Below, piece after piece: positions 26,458 to 34,818 of a stretch of 64,000 nt of DNA. Location of the stretch: the NCBI RefSeq assembly GCF_027912535.1, contig NZ_CP115465.1:2212001-2276000 (forward strand). Direction: 5' to 3'. This DNA is from Brevundimonas sp. NIBR11 (GTDB lineage: Bacteria; Pseudomonadota; Alphaproteobacteria; Caulobacterales; Caulobacteraceae). Within the stretch, counting starts at the first letter, position 1. Every line of letters begins with the position of its first letter. The notes beneath the pieces are model-generated. The model was not told the origin of the DNA and did not search any database. It saw nothing but the letters and a program-made list of their open reading frames with translations. The position numbers and the translations under genes were made by a program.

Positions 26458-27468
26458 CTATGCGGCTTCTGCGGTCTTGGGCGCGTGCAGCCAGGCCATC
26501 CGTTCGCGCAAGCCCGCGCCGACCGACTCGATCAGATGCTCGCTGTCGGCCTTGACCAGATCGTCATAGGCGCCCTTCCCGGCTTCGTTCTCGGCGATCC
26601 ATTCGCGGGCGAAGGTCCCGTTCTGGATTTCCGTCAGGATTTCTTTCATCCGGGCGCGCGTCTCGGCAGTGATGACCCGCGGGCCCGAGGAGACCGACCC
26701 CCATTTGGCCGTCTCGGAGATGAACTCGTTCATCTTGGTGATGCCGCCCTCGTAGAACAGGTCCACGATCAGCTTCAGCTCGTGGAGGCATTCGAAATAG
26801 GCGATTTCGGGCTGGTAGCCGGCTTCGACCAGGGTGGTGAAGCCGCTCATGACCAACTCCTTGGCCCCGCCGCACAGGACGGCCTGTTCGCCGAACAGGT
26901 CGGTCTCGGTCTCTTCCTTGAAGGAGGTTTCCAGCAGGCCGCCGGTCGCACCGCCGATGCCCTTGGCGTAACCCATGGCGCGGTCGCGGGCCTTGCCCGA
27001 CTTGTCCTGTTCGATGGCGAACAGGGCGGGGACGCCGCGGCCGCGGGCGTATTCACGCCGGACCAGGTCGCCCGGACCCTTGGGCGCGACCAGGATCACG
27101 TCCATGTCGGCGCGCGGCGTGACCCGCCCGTACAGGATCGAGAAGCCGTGAGCGAACAGGATGGCCGAGCCCCTCTTGGCGTTGGGCTCGACGATCGTCT
27201 TGTAGATCTCGGCCTGGGCCATGTCGGGCGTCAGGATGGCGATGATGTCCGCGCCCTTGATGGCCTCTGAGGGCTCGGCCGTCGCTAAGCCGTCGGCCTG
27301 AGCATGCTTCCAGCCCTTGCCGCCCTGACGGACGCCGACGATCACGTCGTGGCCGGAGTCCTTCAGATTCTGGGCGTGCGCGCGACCTTGCGAGCCGTAG
27401 CCGATGACGGCGATGCGCTGGCCGGCGATGACCCCGGGACGGATATCGTCGTTGGTGTAGATGTCCAT
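26458..27468 (-). CDS. ilvC: ketol-acid reductoisomerase (class I)
   Basis: A 336-residue class I enzyme. The NADPH-binding motif is [17 protein letters not shown] (near residue 24), then [36 protein letters not shown] split over the cofactor loop, and the C-terminal knotted domain with [34 protein letters not shown] and SETAKWG. Mg-binding Asp and Glu residues are present. It isomerises and reduces acetolactate to dihydroxyisovalerate. It lies 3 bases after the ilvD stop and so is co-transcribed with it. Confidence 0.97.
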   Translation of the reverse strand: MDIYTNDDIRPGVIAGQRIAVIGYGSQGRAHAQNLKDSGHDVIVGVRQGGKGWKHAQADGLATAEPSEAIKGADIIAILTPDMAQAEIYKTIVEPNAKRGSAILFAHGFSILYGRVTPRADMDVILVAPKGPGDLVRREYARGRGVPALFAIEQDKSGKARDRAMGYAKGIGGATGGLLETSFKEETETDLFGEQAVLCGGAKELVMSGFTTLVEAGYQPEIAYFECLHELKLIVDLFYEGGITKMNEFISETAKWGSVSSGPRVITAETRARMKEILTEIQNGTFAREWIAENEAGKGAYDDLVKADSEHLIESVGAGLRERMAWLHAPKTAEAA

Positions 27469-27471
27469 GGC

Positions 27472-29211
27472 TCAGGCTTCCTGCGTCTGACGGTTTTCCG
27501 CACGGACCTGTGCCGGCGGCGGGTTGGGAATGGTGACGGCGCCCTGCGAGGCCGAGGCGACCGAGGCGCGGTATTTGGCGAAGACGCCAGTGGCGGCGTT
27601 CAGCGGCGGTTGGGTGTGACCTTCGCGACGCGAGGCCAGGTCGGCGGCGACGTCGATGCGGCGCGCCGTGACGTCGATGGTGATGCGGTCGCCGTCGCGG
27701 ATCAGGGCGATCGGGCCGCCCGCCGCTGCTTCCGGCGACACATGGCCGGCGACGAAGCCGTAGCTGGCGCCCGAGAACCGGCCGTCGGTGATCAGGGCCA
27801 CATCGTGAATGCCGCGACCCTTTAGGGCGGCGGTGACCTGCAGCATCTCGCGCATGCCCGGACCGCCTTGCGGACCTTCGTAGCGGATAACGATGACATC
27901 GCCCTCGCCGACTGACCCATCCTGGACGGCGTGGAAGGCGTCTTCCTCGCTGTCGAACACGCAGGCCGGGCCCTCGAAGCGGTCGACCTTGTGGCCGGTC
28001 AGCTTGATGACGGCGCCGTCGGGCGCGATGTCGCCGTAGATCACGGCGTAGGACCCGCGCGGGCTGAAGGGCTCCGCGACGGTCGAGACGACCTGCTGGC
28101 CCGGAGTTTCCTCGGCCTCGGCGGCCTCGGCGAACAGGCTGCGGCCCGAGACGGTCGGGGCGTTCACGATCTTGCCGGCCTCGGCCAAGCGCTGGGTGAC
28201 CAGACGGGTGCCGCCCGACGCGAACAGATGCGAGGCCAGGAACCGGCCGCCCGGCTTCAGGTCGCAGATGACCGGCGTGTCTTCGCAGGCGGTGTTGCAG
28301 TCCTCGACGCCGAATTCGATCCCCGCCTCGATGGCGATGGCGGTCAGGTGCAGGACGGCGTTGGTCGATCCGCCCGAAGCCGAGACCGCGGCGGCAGCGT
28401 TCTTCAGCGAGGCGCGGGTGATGTATTTGCGGGCCGTGTCGCCGGCGAAGACACGCTCGACGATCAGTTCGCCGCAGCGGTGACCCTGCGCGCCCTTCAT
28501 CGGATCGACGGCCGGAACGTCGTTGGCGCCCATCGGCGACAGGCCCATGACCGCCAGGGCCATGGCCATGGTGTTGGCCGTGAACTGACCGCCACAGGCG
28601 CCCGCGCCCGGACAGGCCGCGCTCTCGACCATCTTCAGCTGATCGTCATCGATCGTGCCGGCCCCGCGCGCGCCGATGGCCTCGAACACCTCCTGGATGG
28701 AGATCTCCTTGCCGCCGATGACGCCCGGCATGATGGTCCCGCCGTAGTAGACCAGACCCGGGATATCCATCCGGGCCAGGGCCATGGCGGCGGCCGGGAT
28801 CGTCTTGTCGCAGCCGACGATGCAGACGACGCCGTCCAGCTGATGCCCCTGCACCGCCAGCTCGATCGAATCGGCCACGACTTCGCGCGAGATCAGCGAG
28901 GCCTTCATGCCCGGCGTGCCCATGGAGATGCCGTCGGTGACGACAATGGTGTTGAAGTCGATCGGATAGCCGCCGGCCGCGACGATGCCGGCGCGCACGT
29001 CCTTGGCCAGACGATCCAGATGCATGTTGCACGGCGTGACCGACGACCAGGTGTTGACCACCGCGATCATCGGCTTGTCGAAGTCTTCGTCCTGCATGCC
29101 GGCGGCGCGCAGATAGCTGCGCGCCGCCGCACGGTTGGCTCCAGCGGTCACGACCGCGCTGCGTCGCTGAGGCGGCGGCGAGGTGTCGTCCGGGGTGAAA
29201 TCTTGCGTCAT
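27472..29211 (-). CDS. ilvD: dihydroxy-acid dehydratase
   Basis: A 579-residue IlvD/Edd-family enzyme. Iron-sulfur cysteines lie in VTPCNMHLDRLAKDVR, GCDKTIPAAAMALARMDIPG and CPGAGACGGQFTANTMAMAL. The C-terminal domain has GEGDVIVIRYEGPQGGPGM and TDGRFSGASYGFVAGHVSPEA. It dehydrates dihydroxyisovalerate to 2-ketoisovalerate. It is the first structural gene after the leader peptide and attenuator; only 41 bases separate the terminator's T-run from the ATG at 29211, so the attenuator is placed to control the whole downstream operon. Confidence 0.97.
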   Translation of the reverse strand: MTQDFTPDDTSPPPQRRSAVVTAGANRAAARSYLRAAGMQDEDFDKPMIAVVNTWSSVTPCNMHLDRLAKDVRAGIVAAGGYPIDFNTIVVTDGISMGTPGMKASLISREVVADSIELAVQGHQLDGVVCIVGCDKTIPAAAMALARMDIPGLVYYGGTIMPGVIGGKEISIQEVFEAIGARGAGTIDDDQLKMVESAACPGAGACGGQFTANTMAMALAVMGLSPMGANDVPAVDPMKGAQGHRCGELIVERVFAGDTARKYITRASLKNAAAAVSASGGSTNAVLHLTAIAIEAGIEFGVEDCNTACEDTPVICDLKPGGRFLASHLFASGGTRLVTQRLAEAGKIVNAPTVSGRSLFAEAAEAEETPGQQVVSTVAEPFSPRGSYAVIYGDIAPDGAVIKLTGHKVDRFEGPACVFDSEEDAFHAVQDGSVGEGDVIVIRYEGPQGGPGMREMLQVTAALKGRGIHDVALITDGRFSGASYGFVAGHVSPEAAAGGPIALIRDGDRITIDVTARRIDVAADLASRREGHTQPPLNAATGVFAKYRASVASASQGAVTIPNPPPAQVRAENRQTQEA

Positions 29212-29252
29212 TGCAAAAAGGCGTTCCGAGAGAGGGCTCGGATCGGCGCAAC

Positions 29253-29281
29253 AAAAAACCCGCTTCCTTTCGGGAGCGGGT
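29253..29281 (-). terminator. rho-independent terminator acting as ilv attenuator
   Basis: On the minus strand ACCCGCT (81-75 of 292xx) pairs with AGCGGGT (64-58), extended by inner pairs, and is followed directly by six T residues (29258-29253). It lies between the leader-peptide stop (29312) and ilvD. Its left arm, 29273-29283 (GGAGCGGGTGG on the plus strand), can instead pair with leader-coding segment 29327-29338, which makes an antiterminator, as described in the findings. Confidence 0.88.
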
Positions 29282-29311
29282 GGCTGCGGTCGATCCTGAC
29301 TTTGCTTGGGT

Positions 29312-29464
29312 TCAGGTCAGTCGCATCCACGCCGCTCCGGAGAGCAGGCCAAGGAATACGGTGAGAATAAGGGTGGTCAGGGCGGCGGGCGTGGGGGCAG
29401 GACGCGTCACGACGACAGCGCGAGCCGTGCGGCGGATCGAGGTGGTACGGTTCGACTGGCTCAC
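29312..29464 (-). CDS. ilvL: ilv operon leader peptide
   Basis: A 50-codon frame begins at GTG (29464), preceded by a strong AGGAG ribosome site 6 bases away, and ends at TGA, 30 bases before the attenuator stem. Residues 29-41 (LTTLILTVFLGLL) contain eight Leu/Ile/Val codons in thirteen, and VVV occurs at 17-19. That placement and composition is what ribosome-stalling leader peptides of ilv operons show. Being so hydrophobic, it could alternatively be a small membrane protein, but the overlap of its coding sequence with the alternative RNA structures argues for a regulatory leader. Confidence 0.82.
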   Translation of the reverse strand: MSQSNRTTSIRRTARAVVVTRPAPTPAALTTLILTVFLGLLSGAAWMRLT

Positions 29465-29486
29465 GGCCAACTCCTGGTTACCGCAA

Positions 29487-29516
29487 TATAAAGCCAGAGA
29501 TCGCTGCGTCGCACAA
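29487..29516 (-). promoter_or_regulatory. predicted promoter of the ilv-leu operon
   Basis: On the minus strand, TTGTGC (29516-29511) and TTTATA (29492-29487) are 18 bases apart. The -10 region GGCTTTATAT is identical over ten bases to that ahead of gltD. Initiation about 7 bases further on would give a leader RNA starting near 29480, some 16 bases before the leader-peptide GTG. The -35 box lies inside a 17-base sequence repeated at 52289-52305. Confidence 0.6.
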
Positions 29517-29586
29517 CTGAAAATGGGAAGAATTTTCCAATGTGGGCGCAAAATAGCCGTCCGAGGGCAATTTCGCCCCTCTGGCG

Positions 29587-30168
29587 TCAGCCGTCGATCA
29601 GGCCCTGCAGGATCACGGCGATGCGTTCGCGCAGCACTTCGCACTGCTCCGGCGTGAGTTCGAGGCCGTGCGCAAGATCGCGGCTGACCGACAACCCCAT
29701 CATGAATCCGGACATCAGGCGCACCCGCACTGCGGCATCCTCGCCTCCGACCCACTCCACGAACGGCTGATAAAATCCTTCGCGCGCCGATTTCTGGATC
29801 ACTTCCAGCGCCTTCGGCGACGACGACGAGCGCAGCATGATCAAGAGCCACGCCCACTTGCCTTCCTTGCGCGGGCCATAGACCAGATCCTGGGCCATGC
29901 GCGCGCCGAAGGTGGCGCGGTCGCCTTCCATCATGTTGGTGCCGCTGCCGCAGTCGTCGATGACGGCGCGGAACAGGTCTTCCTTTGAGCCGAAATACCG
30001 GGAGATGAGGGCCGGATCGACGCCGACGTCCTTGGCGATGTCGCGCATTCCGACCTGGTCATAGCTCTCGCCGGTAAAGCGTTTGCTGGCAGCATCCAGA
30101 ATGGCGCCGCGGGTGGCGGCGGCGTTCCTCGGGCGCTGGCAGACGGCGAAACTCAACGTGATCTCCAA
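29587..30168 (-). CDS. TetR/AcrR family transcriptional regulator
   Basis: A 193-residue TetR-type protein. The N-terminal DNA-binding domain spans about residues 15-65: TRGAILDAASKRF, then the helix-turn-helix MRDIAKDVGVDPALISRYFGSKEDLFRAVI. The C-terminal ligand-binding half (70-193) is helical with no specific motif. It is divergent from the RND pump operon over 152 bases containing an inverted repeat, the usual arrangement of a repressor of an AcrAB-type pump that is released by a pump substrate. On its other side it runs toward the ilv leader on the same strand; its stop is 71 bases before that promoter, so read-through is conceivable. Confidence 0.93.
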   Translation of the reverse strand: MEITLSFAVCQRPRNAAATRGAILDAASKRFTGESYDQVGMRDIAKDVGVDPALISRYFGSKEDLFRAVIDDCGSGTNMMEGDRATFGARMAQDLVYGPRKEGKWAWLLIMLRSSSSPKALEVIQKSAREGFYQPFVEWVGGEDAAVRVRLMSGFMMGLSVSRDLAHGLELTPEQCEVLRERIAVILQGLIDG

Positions 30169-30193
30169 TATGACCTTAGGAATGGTATGGCTA

Positions 30194-30211
30194 TGTCATC
30201 GACTGTTGACA
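30194..30211. promoter_or_regulatory. inverted repeat in the tetR/RND divergent promoter
   Basis: TGTCA (30194-30198) and TGACA (30207-30211) are 8 bases apart, and the right arm is part of a TTGACA -35-like box (30206-30211) reading toward the pump genes. A repressor bound here would cover both promoters. The -10 for the pump operon is not clear. Confidence 0.5.
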
Positions 30212-30320
30212 AGTGCCGCCGACGGACACAAGTAAGTCATCAGGCGATGACCGGGACCTCCTCCCCCGTGATACTGGTCCCGCCCGACAGGGAATTTGCC
30301 CCACAAGGGAGATTGCGCGC

Positions 30321-31535
30321 ATGCGCAGGCTGAAGATCATCGCCGTGTCCGTTCTTGTAACGGGCGCGCTTTACGGCTGTTCACAACGTTCGGAAGCCCA
30401 GGGGCCGCCCCCCGCCGCGCCGGTCACCGTGGCGGTCCCGCTCGCCGAGCGCGTCGTCGACTGGGACGACTTCACTGGACGATTCGAGGCCACGTCCTCG
30501 GTGGAAGTGCGGGCCCGGGTCGGGGGCTTCATCCAGGCGGTCCACTTCCGCGACGGCGACTACGTCCGTCGCGGCCAGCTGCTGTTCACCCTGGACCCGC
30601 GTCCGGCCCAAGCCCAGCTGGCCTCGGCCCGTGCCGCGCTGACCCAGGCCCAGGCGCAGCTGACGCTGGCCCGCACCAACCTGACCCGCTCCGAAGGCCT
30701 GTTGGCCTCGCAAGCGGTCAGCCAGGCTGAGGTCGACGCCAACAAGGGAGCGGTCGAAACCGCCTCGGCGACCGTTGCCGCCGCCCAGGCCGCCGTCCGC
30801 GCGCGCCAGCTGGATCTCGAGTTCACTCGCGTCACCGCCCCGGCCTCGGGCCGCGTGTCTGACCGTCGCGTCGATCCGGGCAATGTCGTCGCCGGCGGAT
30901 CGTCGGCCGCCGACGTCCTGACCACCATCGTCTCGTCCTCGCCGATCTACTTCGTGTTTGAAGGCTCCGAAGCCCTGCTGCTGAAGTACCAGCGCGACGC
31001 CCGCGCCGGCCGTTCGGCCCCGGTCCGCATCCGCCTGCAGGACGAGAGCGACTTCACGCGTTCGGGCACGCTCGATTTCACCGACAACGCGGTCGACGCC
31101 TCGTCGGGCACAATCCGCCTGCGCGCTGTGATCCCCAACGGCGACGGCTTCCTGAAGCCCGGCATGTTCGCCCAGGCGCGCGTCGCTGGCGCCGGCGCCT
31201 ACGACGCCCTGCTGGTGCCCGATTCGGCCATCGGCACAGACCAGGCCCGCCGCGTCGTCTCGGTCGTCAACGCCGACGGTTCGGTCACCCCGACCCCCGT
31301 TCAGCTCGGGCCGCTCGTCGATGGTCTGCGCGTGGTACGCTCGGGCATCCGTCCGACCGACCGGATCATCATCGACGGTCTGCAACGCGCCATGCCCGGC
31401 ATGAAGGTGGCCCCCACGAACGGCCGGATCACCCGGGCTCCACGCCAGGAATCCGTCCCGACCACCTATGCGCCGCCCGCCGCGACCGGAACCTCGGCCG
31501 CCGCCCTGACGCAATCCGTCACCGTCGGCGACTGA
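30321..31535 (+). CDS. RND efflux pump periplasmic adaptor, lipoprotein
   Basis: A 404-residue membrane fusion protein. The lipoprotein signal ends at LYGC (Cys20), so it should be anchored to the inner membrane by lipid. It has the lipoyl half-motif VRARVGGFIQAVHFRDGDYVRRGQLLFTLDPRP, an Ala/Gln-rich helical hairpin (about 100-165), the second lipoyl half (LEFTRVTAPASGRVSDRRVDPGN) and a beta-barrel/membrane-proximal domain. It bridges the RND permease and the outer-membrane channel. I took the ATG at 30321 because it starts the signal peptide. The permease follows after 10 bases. It is of the AcrA/MexE type. Confidence 0.95.
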   Translation: MRRLKIIAVSVLVTGALYGCSQRSEAQGPPPAAPVTVAVPLAERVVDWDDFTGRFEATSSVEVRARVGGFIQAVHFRDGDYVRRGQLLFTLDPRPAQAQLASARAALTQAQAQLTLARTNLTRSEGLLASQAVSQAEVDANKGAVETASATVAAAQAAVRARQLDLEFTRVTAPASGRVSDRRVDPGNVVAGGSSAADVLTTIVSSSPIYFVFEGSEALLLKYQRDARAGRSAPVRIRLQDESDFTRSGTLDFTDNAVDASSGTIRLRAVIPNGDGFLKPGMFAQARVAGAGAYDALLVPDSAIGTDQARRVVSVVNADGSVTPTPVQLGPLVDGLRVVRSGIRPTDRIIIDGLQRAMPGMKVAPTNGRITRAPRQESVPTTYAPPAATGTSAAALTQSVTVGD

Positions 31536-31545
31536 GGCCAGACGC

Positions 31546-34500
31546 ATGAACATCTCTCGCTTCTTCATCGACAGGCCGATCTTCGCGGCCGTCCTGTCGG
31601 TGTTCATCACCCTCGTGGGAATCTTCGCCTATCCGCTGCTGCCGCTCGCGCAGTATCCGGAGATCGCGCCCCCCACGATCACCATCAACACCGCCTACGC
31701 CGGCGCCTCGGCCGAGACCCTCGCCGAGACCGTCGCCGCTCCGATCGAACAGGAGGTCAACGGCGTCGAGGGGATGCTCTACCTCTCCTCGTCCTCGACC
31801 TCGGACGGCGCGGTGGCCATCACCGTGACCTTCCAGCCTGGCACCGATCTGGATAGCGCCCAGGTGCTGGTCCAGAACCGAGTGGCCCTGGCCGAGCCTC
31901 GCCTCCCCGAAGCGGTCCGCCAGGTCGGCGTCATCGTGAACAAGCAGGAGTCCGGCTTCCTGATGATCCTCGGCCTGACGTCTCCGGGCGGCGTGCTGAA
32001 CAACGACTACGTCGGCAACTACGCCAACTCGGTGCTGCGAGATCGTCTCCTGCGGATCGAGGGCGTCGGTAACGTCACCGTCTTCGGTGGCGGCAACTAT
32101 TCGATGCGCGTCTGGATCGACCCGGCCAAGGCGGCGGCGCGCGGTCTGAACGCCTCGGACATCATCACGGCCCTGCGCGGCCAGAACATCCAGGCCGCGG
32201 CGGGTTCCATCGGCCAGCCTCCGTTCGCCACCAACGCCTCCGCCTTCCAGCAGCCGATCCAGGTCCAGGGCCGTCTGTCCAGCCCGGACGAGTTCGCCCA
32301 GATCGTCATCAAGACCGACGCCGAGGGCCGGGTCACGCGCGTCAGCGACGTCGCCCGGGTCGAGCTGGGCGCCCAGGATTACGGCATCCAGGGCTATTTC
32401 GACGGCCAGCGCGGCGTCGGCATCGCCATCGTCCAGCAGCCCGGAGCCAACGCGCTCGGCACCGCCGAACGGGTCATCGCCGAGATCGAGAACATCAAGG
32501 CCGACGCGCCCCAGGGTCTGGAAATCGGCATCCCCTACAACCCGACGGAGTTCGTGGCCGCCTCGGTCGAGTCGGTCCAGCACACCCTGATCGAGGCGAT
32601 CATCCTGGTTGTGCTCGTGGTGTTGATCTTCCTGCAGTCGTGGCGTGCGGCGATCATTCCGATCGTCGCCATCCCGATCGCCCTGGTCGCCACTTTCGCG
32701 GTCCAGCTGGCGCTCGGCTATTCGATCAACTCCCTGTCCCTGCTGGCCCTGGTGCTCGCTGTCGGCATCGTGGTCGATGACGCCATCGTCGTGGTCGAGA
32801 ACGTGGAGCGCTATATCCGCGAGGGCCTGTCGCCCAAGGACGCCGCCTACAAGTCCATGCAGGAAGTGTCGGGCGCCCTGATCGCCATCGGTCTGGTGCT
32901 GGTCTCGGTGTTCATTCCGACCATGTTCGTGCCCGGTATTCCGGGCATCTTCTATCGTCAGTTCGCCGTGACCATCGCGGCGGCCTCGGTGACCTCTCTG
33001 TTTGTCTCTCTGACCCTGTCGCCGGCCATGGCCGCTCTCTTGCTGCGGCCGCACGAGCACCATGACGAGACGGCCGCACGTTCCACCACCCTGTTGGGCC
33101 GCGCCAAATATTACGGCGGCTGGGCGGGCCGGAAGTTCAACGAGGGCTTCGACTGGCTGTCGTCCAACTACGGCCGCCTGACCGCGCGTCTGGTGCGGAC
33201 GGTGATGATGGTGCTGATCGTCTACGTCGGCCTGCTGGGTCTCACGGCCTGGCGTCTGATCGACACGCCGTCGGGCTTCATTCCGGACCAGGATCAGGGC
33301 TTCCTGATCGGCGTCATCCAGCTGCCGGCCGGCTCCTCGCTGGAGCGGACCAATGCGGTGATGACCAACGCGCGTCAGATCATCGAGAAGACCGAGGGCG
33401 TCGACGGCACCGTGGCGTTCTCGGGTCTGGACGGGACGAGCTTCTCGTTCGGCTCGAACGCGGCGACCATCTTTGTTCGCCTGAACGCCTTCGACGACCG
33501 GACCACGCGCGAGACGACGGCGGCCGCCCTGGCCGGCGCCATCACGGGCGCGGCACAAGGCATCCAGAACGCCAATATCTTCGTCATCGCCCCGCCGTCC
33601 ATCCAGGGCCTCGGCACCGGCAACGGCTTCTCGATGATGATTCAGGACCGGACCGGAGCGGGTTACGGAGCGCTCGAGGGCGCCACCTTCGCCATGATGG
33701 GGGCGGCGGCCCAGAAGCCGACCGAGGTGACGCAGGTCTTTTCGACCTACAACACCGCCTCGCCGCGCGTGGACGCCGACGTCGACCGTGATCGCGCCCT
33801 GATGATGGGCGTCCAGCCTTCCGACGTCTTCTCGACGATGGGGATCTATCTGGGTTCGTCCTACGTCAACGACTTCAATATGTTGGGTCGCACTTTCCGG
33901 GTGACGGCGCAGGCGGAGCCGGCCTATCGCGACGACATGGCCGATATCGCCAACCTCAAGGTGCGTTCGGCCTCGGGCGCCATGGTGCCCCTGGGGTCGG
34001 TGGCCACCTTCCGCGAGAGCTCAGGTCCGTCCCGGATCGTACGCTACAACCTGTTCCCGGCGGCCGAACTGCAGGGTCAGGGCGCGCCGGGCGTCTCGTC
34101 CGGCACGGCGATCGGCATCATGGAAGACATGGCGGCGTCCACCCTGCCTCCGGGCTTCTCCTACGAATGGACCGGCCTGGCCTTCCAGGAGAAACAGGCT
34201 TCGGGCGGCGCGACGATCATCTTCGTGGTCGCGGTGCTGCTGGTCTTCCTGGTGCTGGCCGCCCAGTATGAGGCGTTCACGCTCCCGCTCGCCGTCATCC
34301 TGATCGTGCCGATGTGTCTGCTCGCGGCCATGCTGGGGGTGAACGCTCTCGGCCTCGACAACAACATCCTGGTCCAGGTCGGACTGGTGGTGCTGATCGC
34401 GCTCGCGGCCAAGAACGCCATCCTGATCGTGGAGTTCGCCAAGCAGAACGAGGACGAGCACGGCCTGGACCGCTGGGACGCCGCCGTCGCGGCCGCCCGG

Positions 34501-34818
34501 ACGCGCCTTCGCCCGATCCTGATGACGTCCTTCGCCTTCATCCTGGGCGTTCTGCCGCTGGTGTTGTCGGAAGGCGCCGGCGCCGAGATGCGTCGCTCCC
34601 TCGGGGCGGCGGTGTTCTTCGGCATGATCGGGGTGACCGTCTTCGGCCTGCTGTTCACGCCGGTCTTCTACGTTATCTGCCGGGGCCTGGCCTCGAAGAT
34701 CCCGCAGCGTCCCTCGGCTCCGAGCGTCACCCCGACGACCGGCGCGCCCTCGGACGAGGCCATTCACTCACAGCCCACGCCGGCGCTTGCAGCGCCGCGC
34801 TCGGGAGACGCCACATGA
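31546..34818 (+). CDS. RND multidrug efflux permease (AcrB/MexF type)
   Basis: A 1,090-residue HAE-1 pump. It begins MNISRFFIDRPIFAAVLSV and has the repeated fold of 12 membrane helices and two large periplasmic loops. The proton-relay aspartates lie in GIVVDDAIVVVENVER in helix 4, and the relay lysine is in LIALAAKNAILIVEFAK in helix 10. IPNYNPTEF-like and GFIPDQDQGFLIGVIQLPAGSSLERT segments fit the porter domain. The C-terminal tail (about 1,045-1,090) is Pro/Ser/Thr-rich. It exports hydrophobic compounds, coupled to proton entry. Length and the absence of a metal-specific motif favour drugs or solvents over metals. The stop overlaps the next start as ATGA. Confidence 0.97.
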   Translation: MNISRFFIDRPIFAAVLSVFITLVGIFAYPLLPLAQYPEIAPPTITINTAYAGASAETLAETVAAPIEQEVNGVEGMLYLSSSSTSDGAVAITVTFQPGTDLDSAQVLVQNRVALAEPRLPEAVRQVGVIVNKQESGFLMILGLTSPGGVLNNDYVGNYANSVLRDRLLRIEGVGNVTVFGGGNYSMRVWIDPAKAAARGLNASDIITALRGQNIQAAAGSIGQPPFATNASAFQQPIQVQGRLSSPDEFAQIVIKTDAEGRVTRVSDVARVELGAQDYGIQGYFDGQRGVGIAIVQQPGANALGTAERVIAEIENIKADAPQGLEIGIPYNPTEFVAASVESVQHTLIEAIILVVLVVLIFLQSWRAAIIPIVAIPIALVATFAVQLALGYSINSLSLLALVLAVGIVVDDAIVVVENVERYIREGLSPKDAAYKSMQEVSGALIAIGLVLVSVFIPTMFVPGIPGIFYRQFAVTIAAASVTSLFVSLTLSPAMAALLLRPHEHHDETAARSTTLLGRAKYYGGWAGRKFNEGFDWLSSNYGRLTARLVRTVMMVLIVYVGLLGLTAWRLIDTPSGFIPDQDQGFLIGVIQLPAGSSLERTNAVMTNARQIIEKTEGVDGTVAFSGLDGTSFSFGSNAATIFVRLNAFDDRTTRETTAAALAGAITGAAQGIQNANIFVIAPPSIQGLGTGNGFSMMIQDRTGAGYGALEGATFAMMGAAAQKPTEVTQVFSTYNTASPRVDADVDRDRALMMGVQPSDVFSTMGIYLGSSYVNDFNMLGRTFRVTAQAEPAYRDDMADIANLKVRSASGAMVPLGSVATFRESSGPSRIVRYNLFPAAELQGQGAPGVSSGTAIGIMEDMAASTLPPGFSYEWTGLAFQEKQASGGATIIFVVAVLLVFLVLAAQYEAFTLPLAVILIVPMCLLAAMLGVNALGLDNNILVQVGLVVLIALAAKNAILIVEFAKQNEDEHGLDRWDAAVAAARTRLRPILMTSFAFILGVLPLVLSEGAGAEMRRSLGAAVFFGMIGVTVFGLLFTPVFYVICRGLASKIPQRPSAPSVTPTTGAPSDEAIHSQPTPALAAPRSGDAT

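Noticed and set aside
24727..27270. An 847-codon open frame on the plus strand opposite ilvB and ilvC
   Set aside because: It is antisense to two clear enzymes; its product is rich in Asp, Arg, Gly and Gln without any fold pattern, as expected from GC-rich reading of the opposite strand.
29312..29464. The hydrophobic 50-residue peptide as an ordinary small membrane protein
   Set aside because: Possible in principle, but its Leu/Ile/Val codon run, the pairing of its coding RNA with the terminator arm and its position before ilvD fit a leader peptide better.
31519..33558. A 679-codon minus-strand frame under the RND permease
   Set aside because: The product is a string of charged residues antisense to an unmistakable pump gene.
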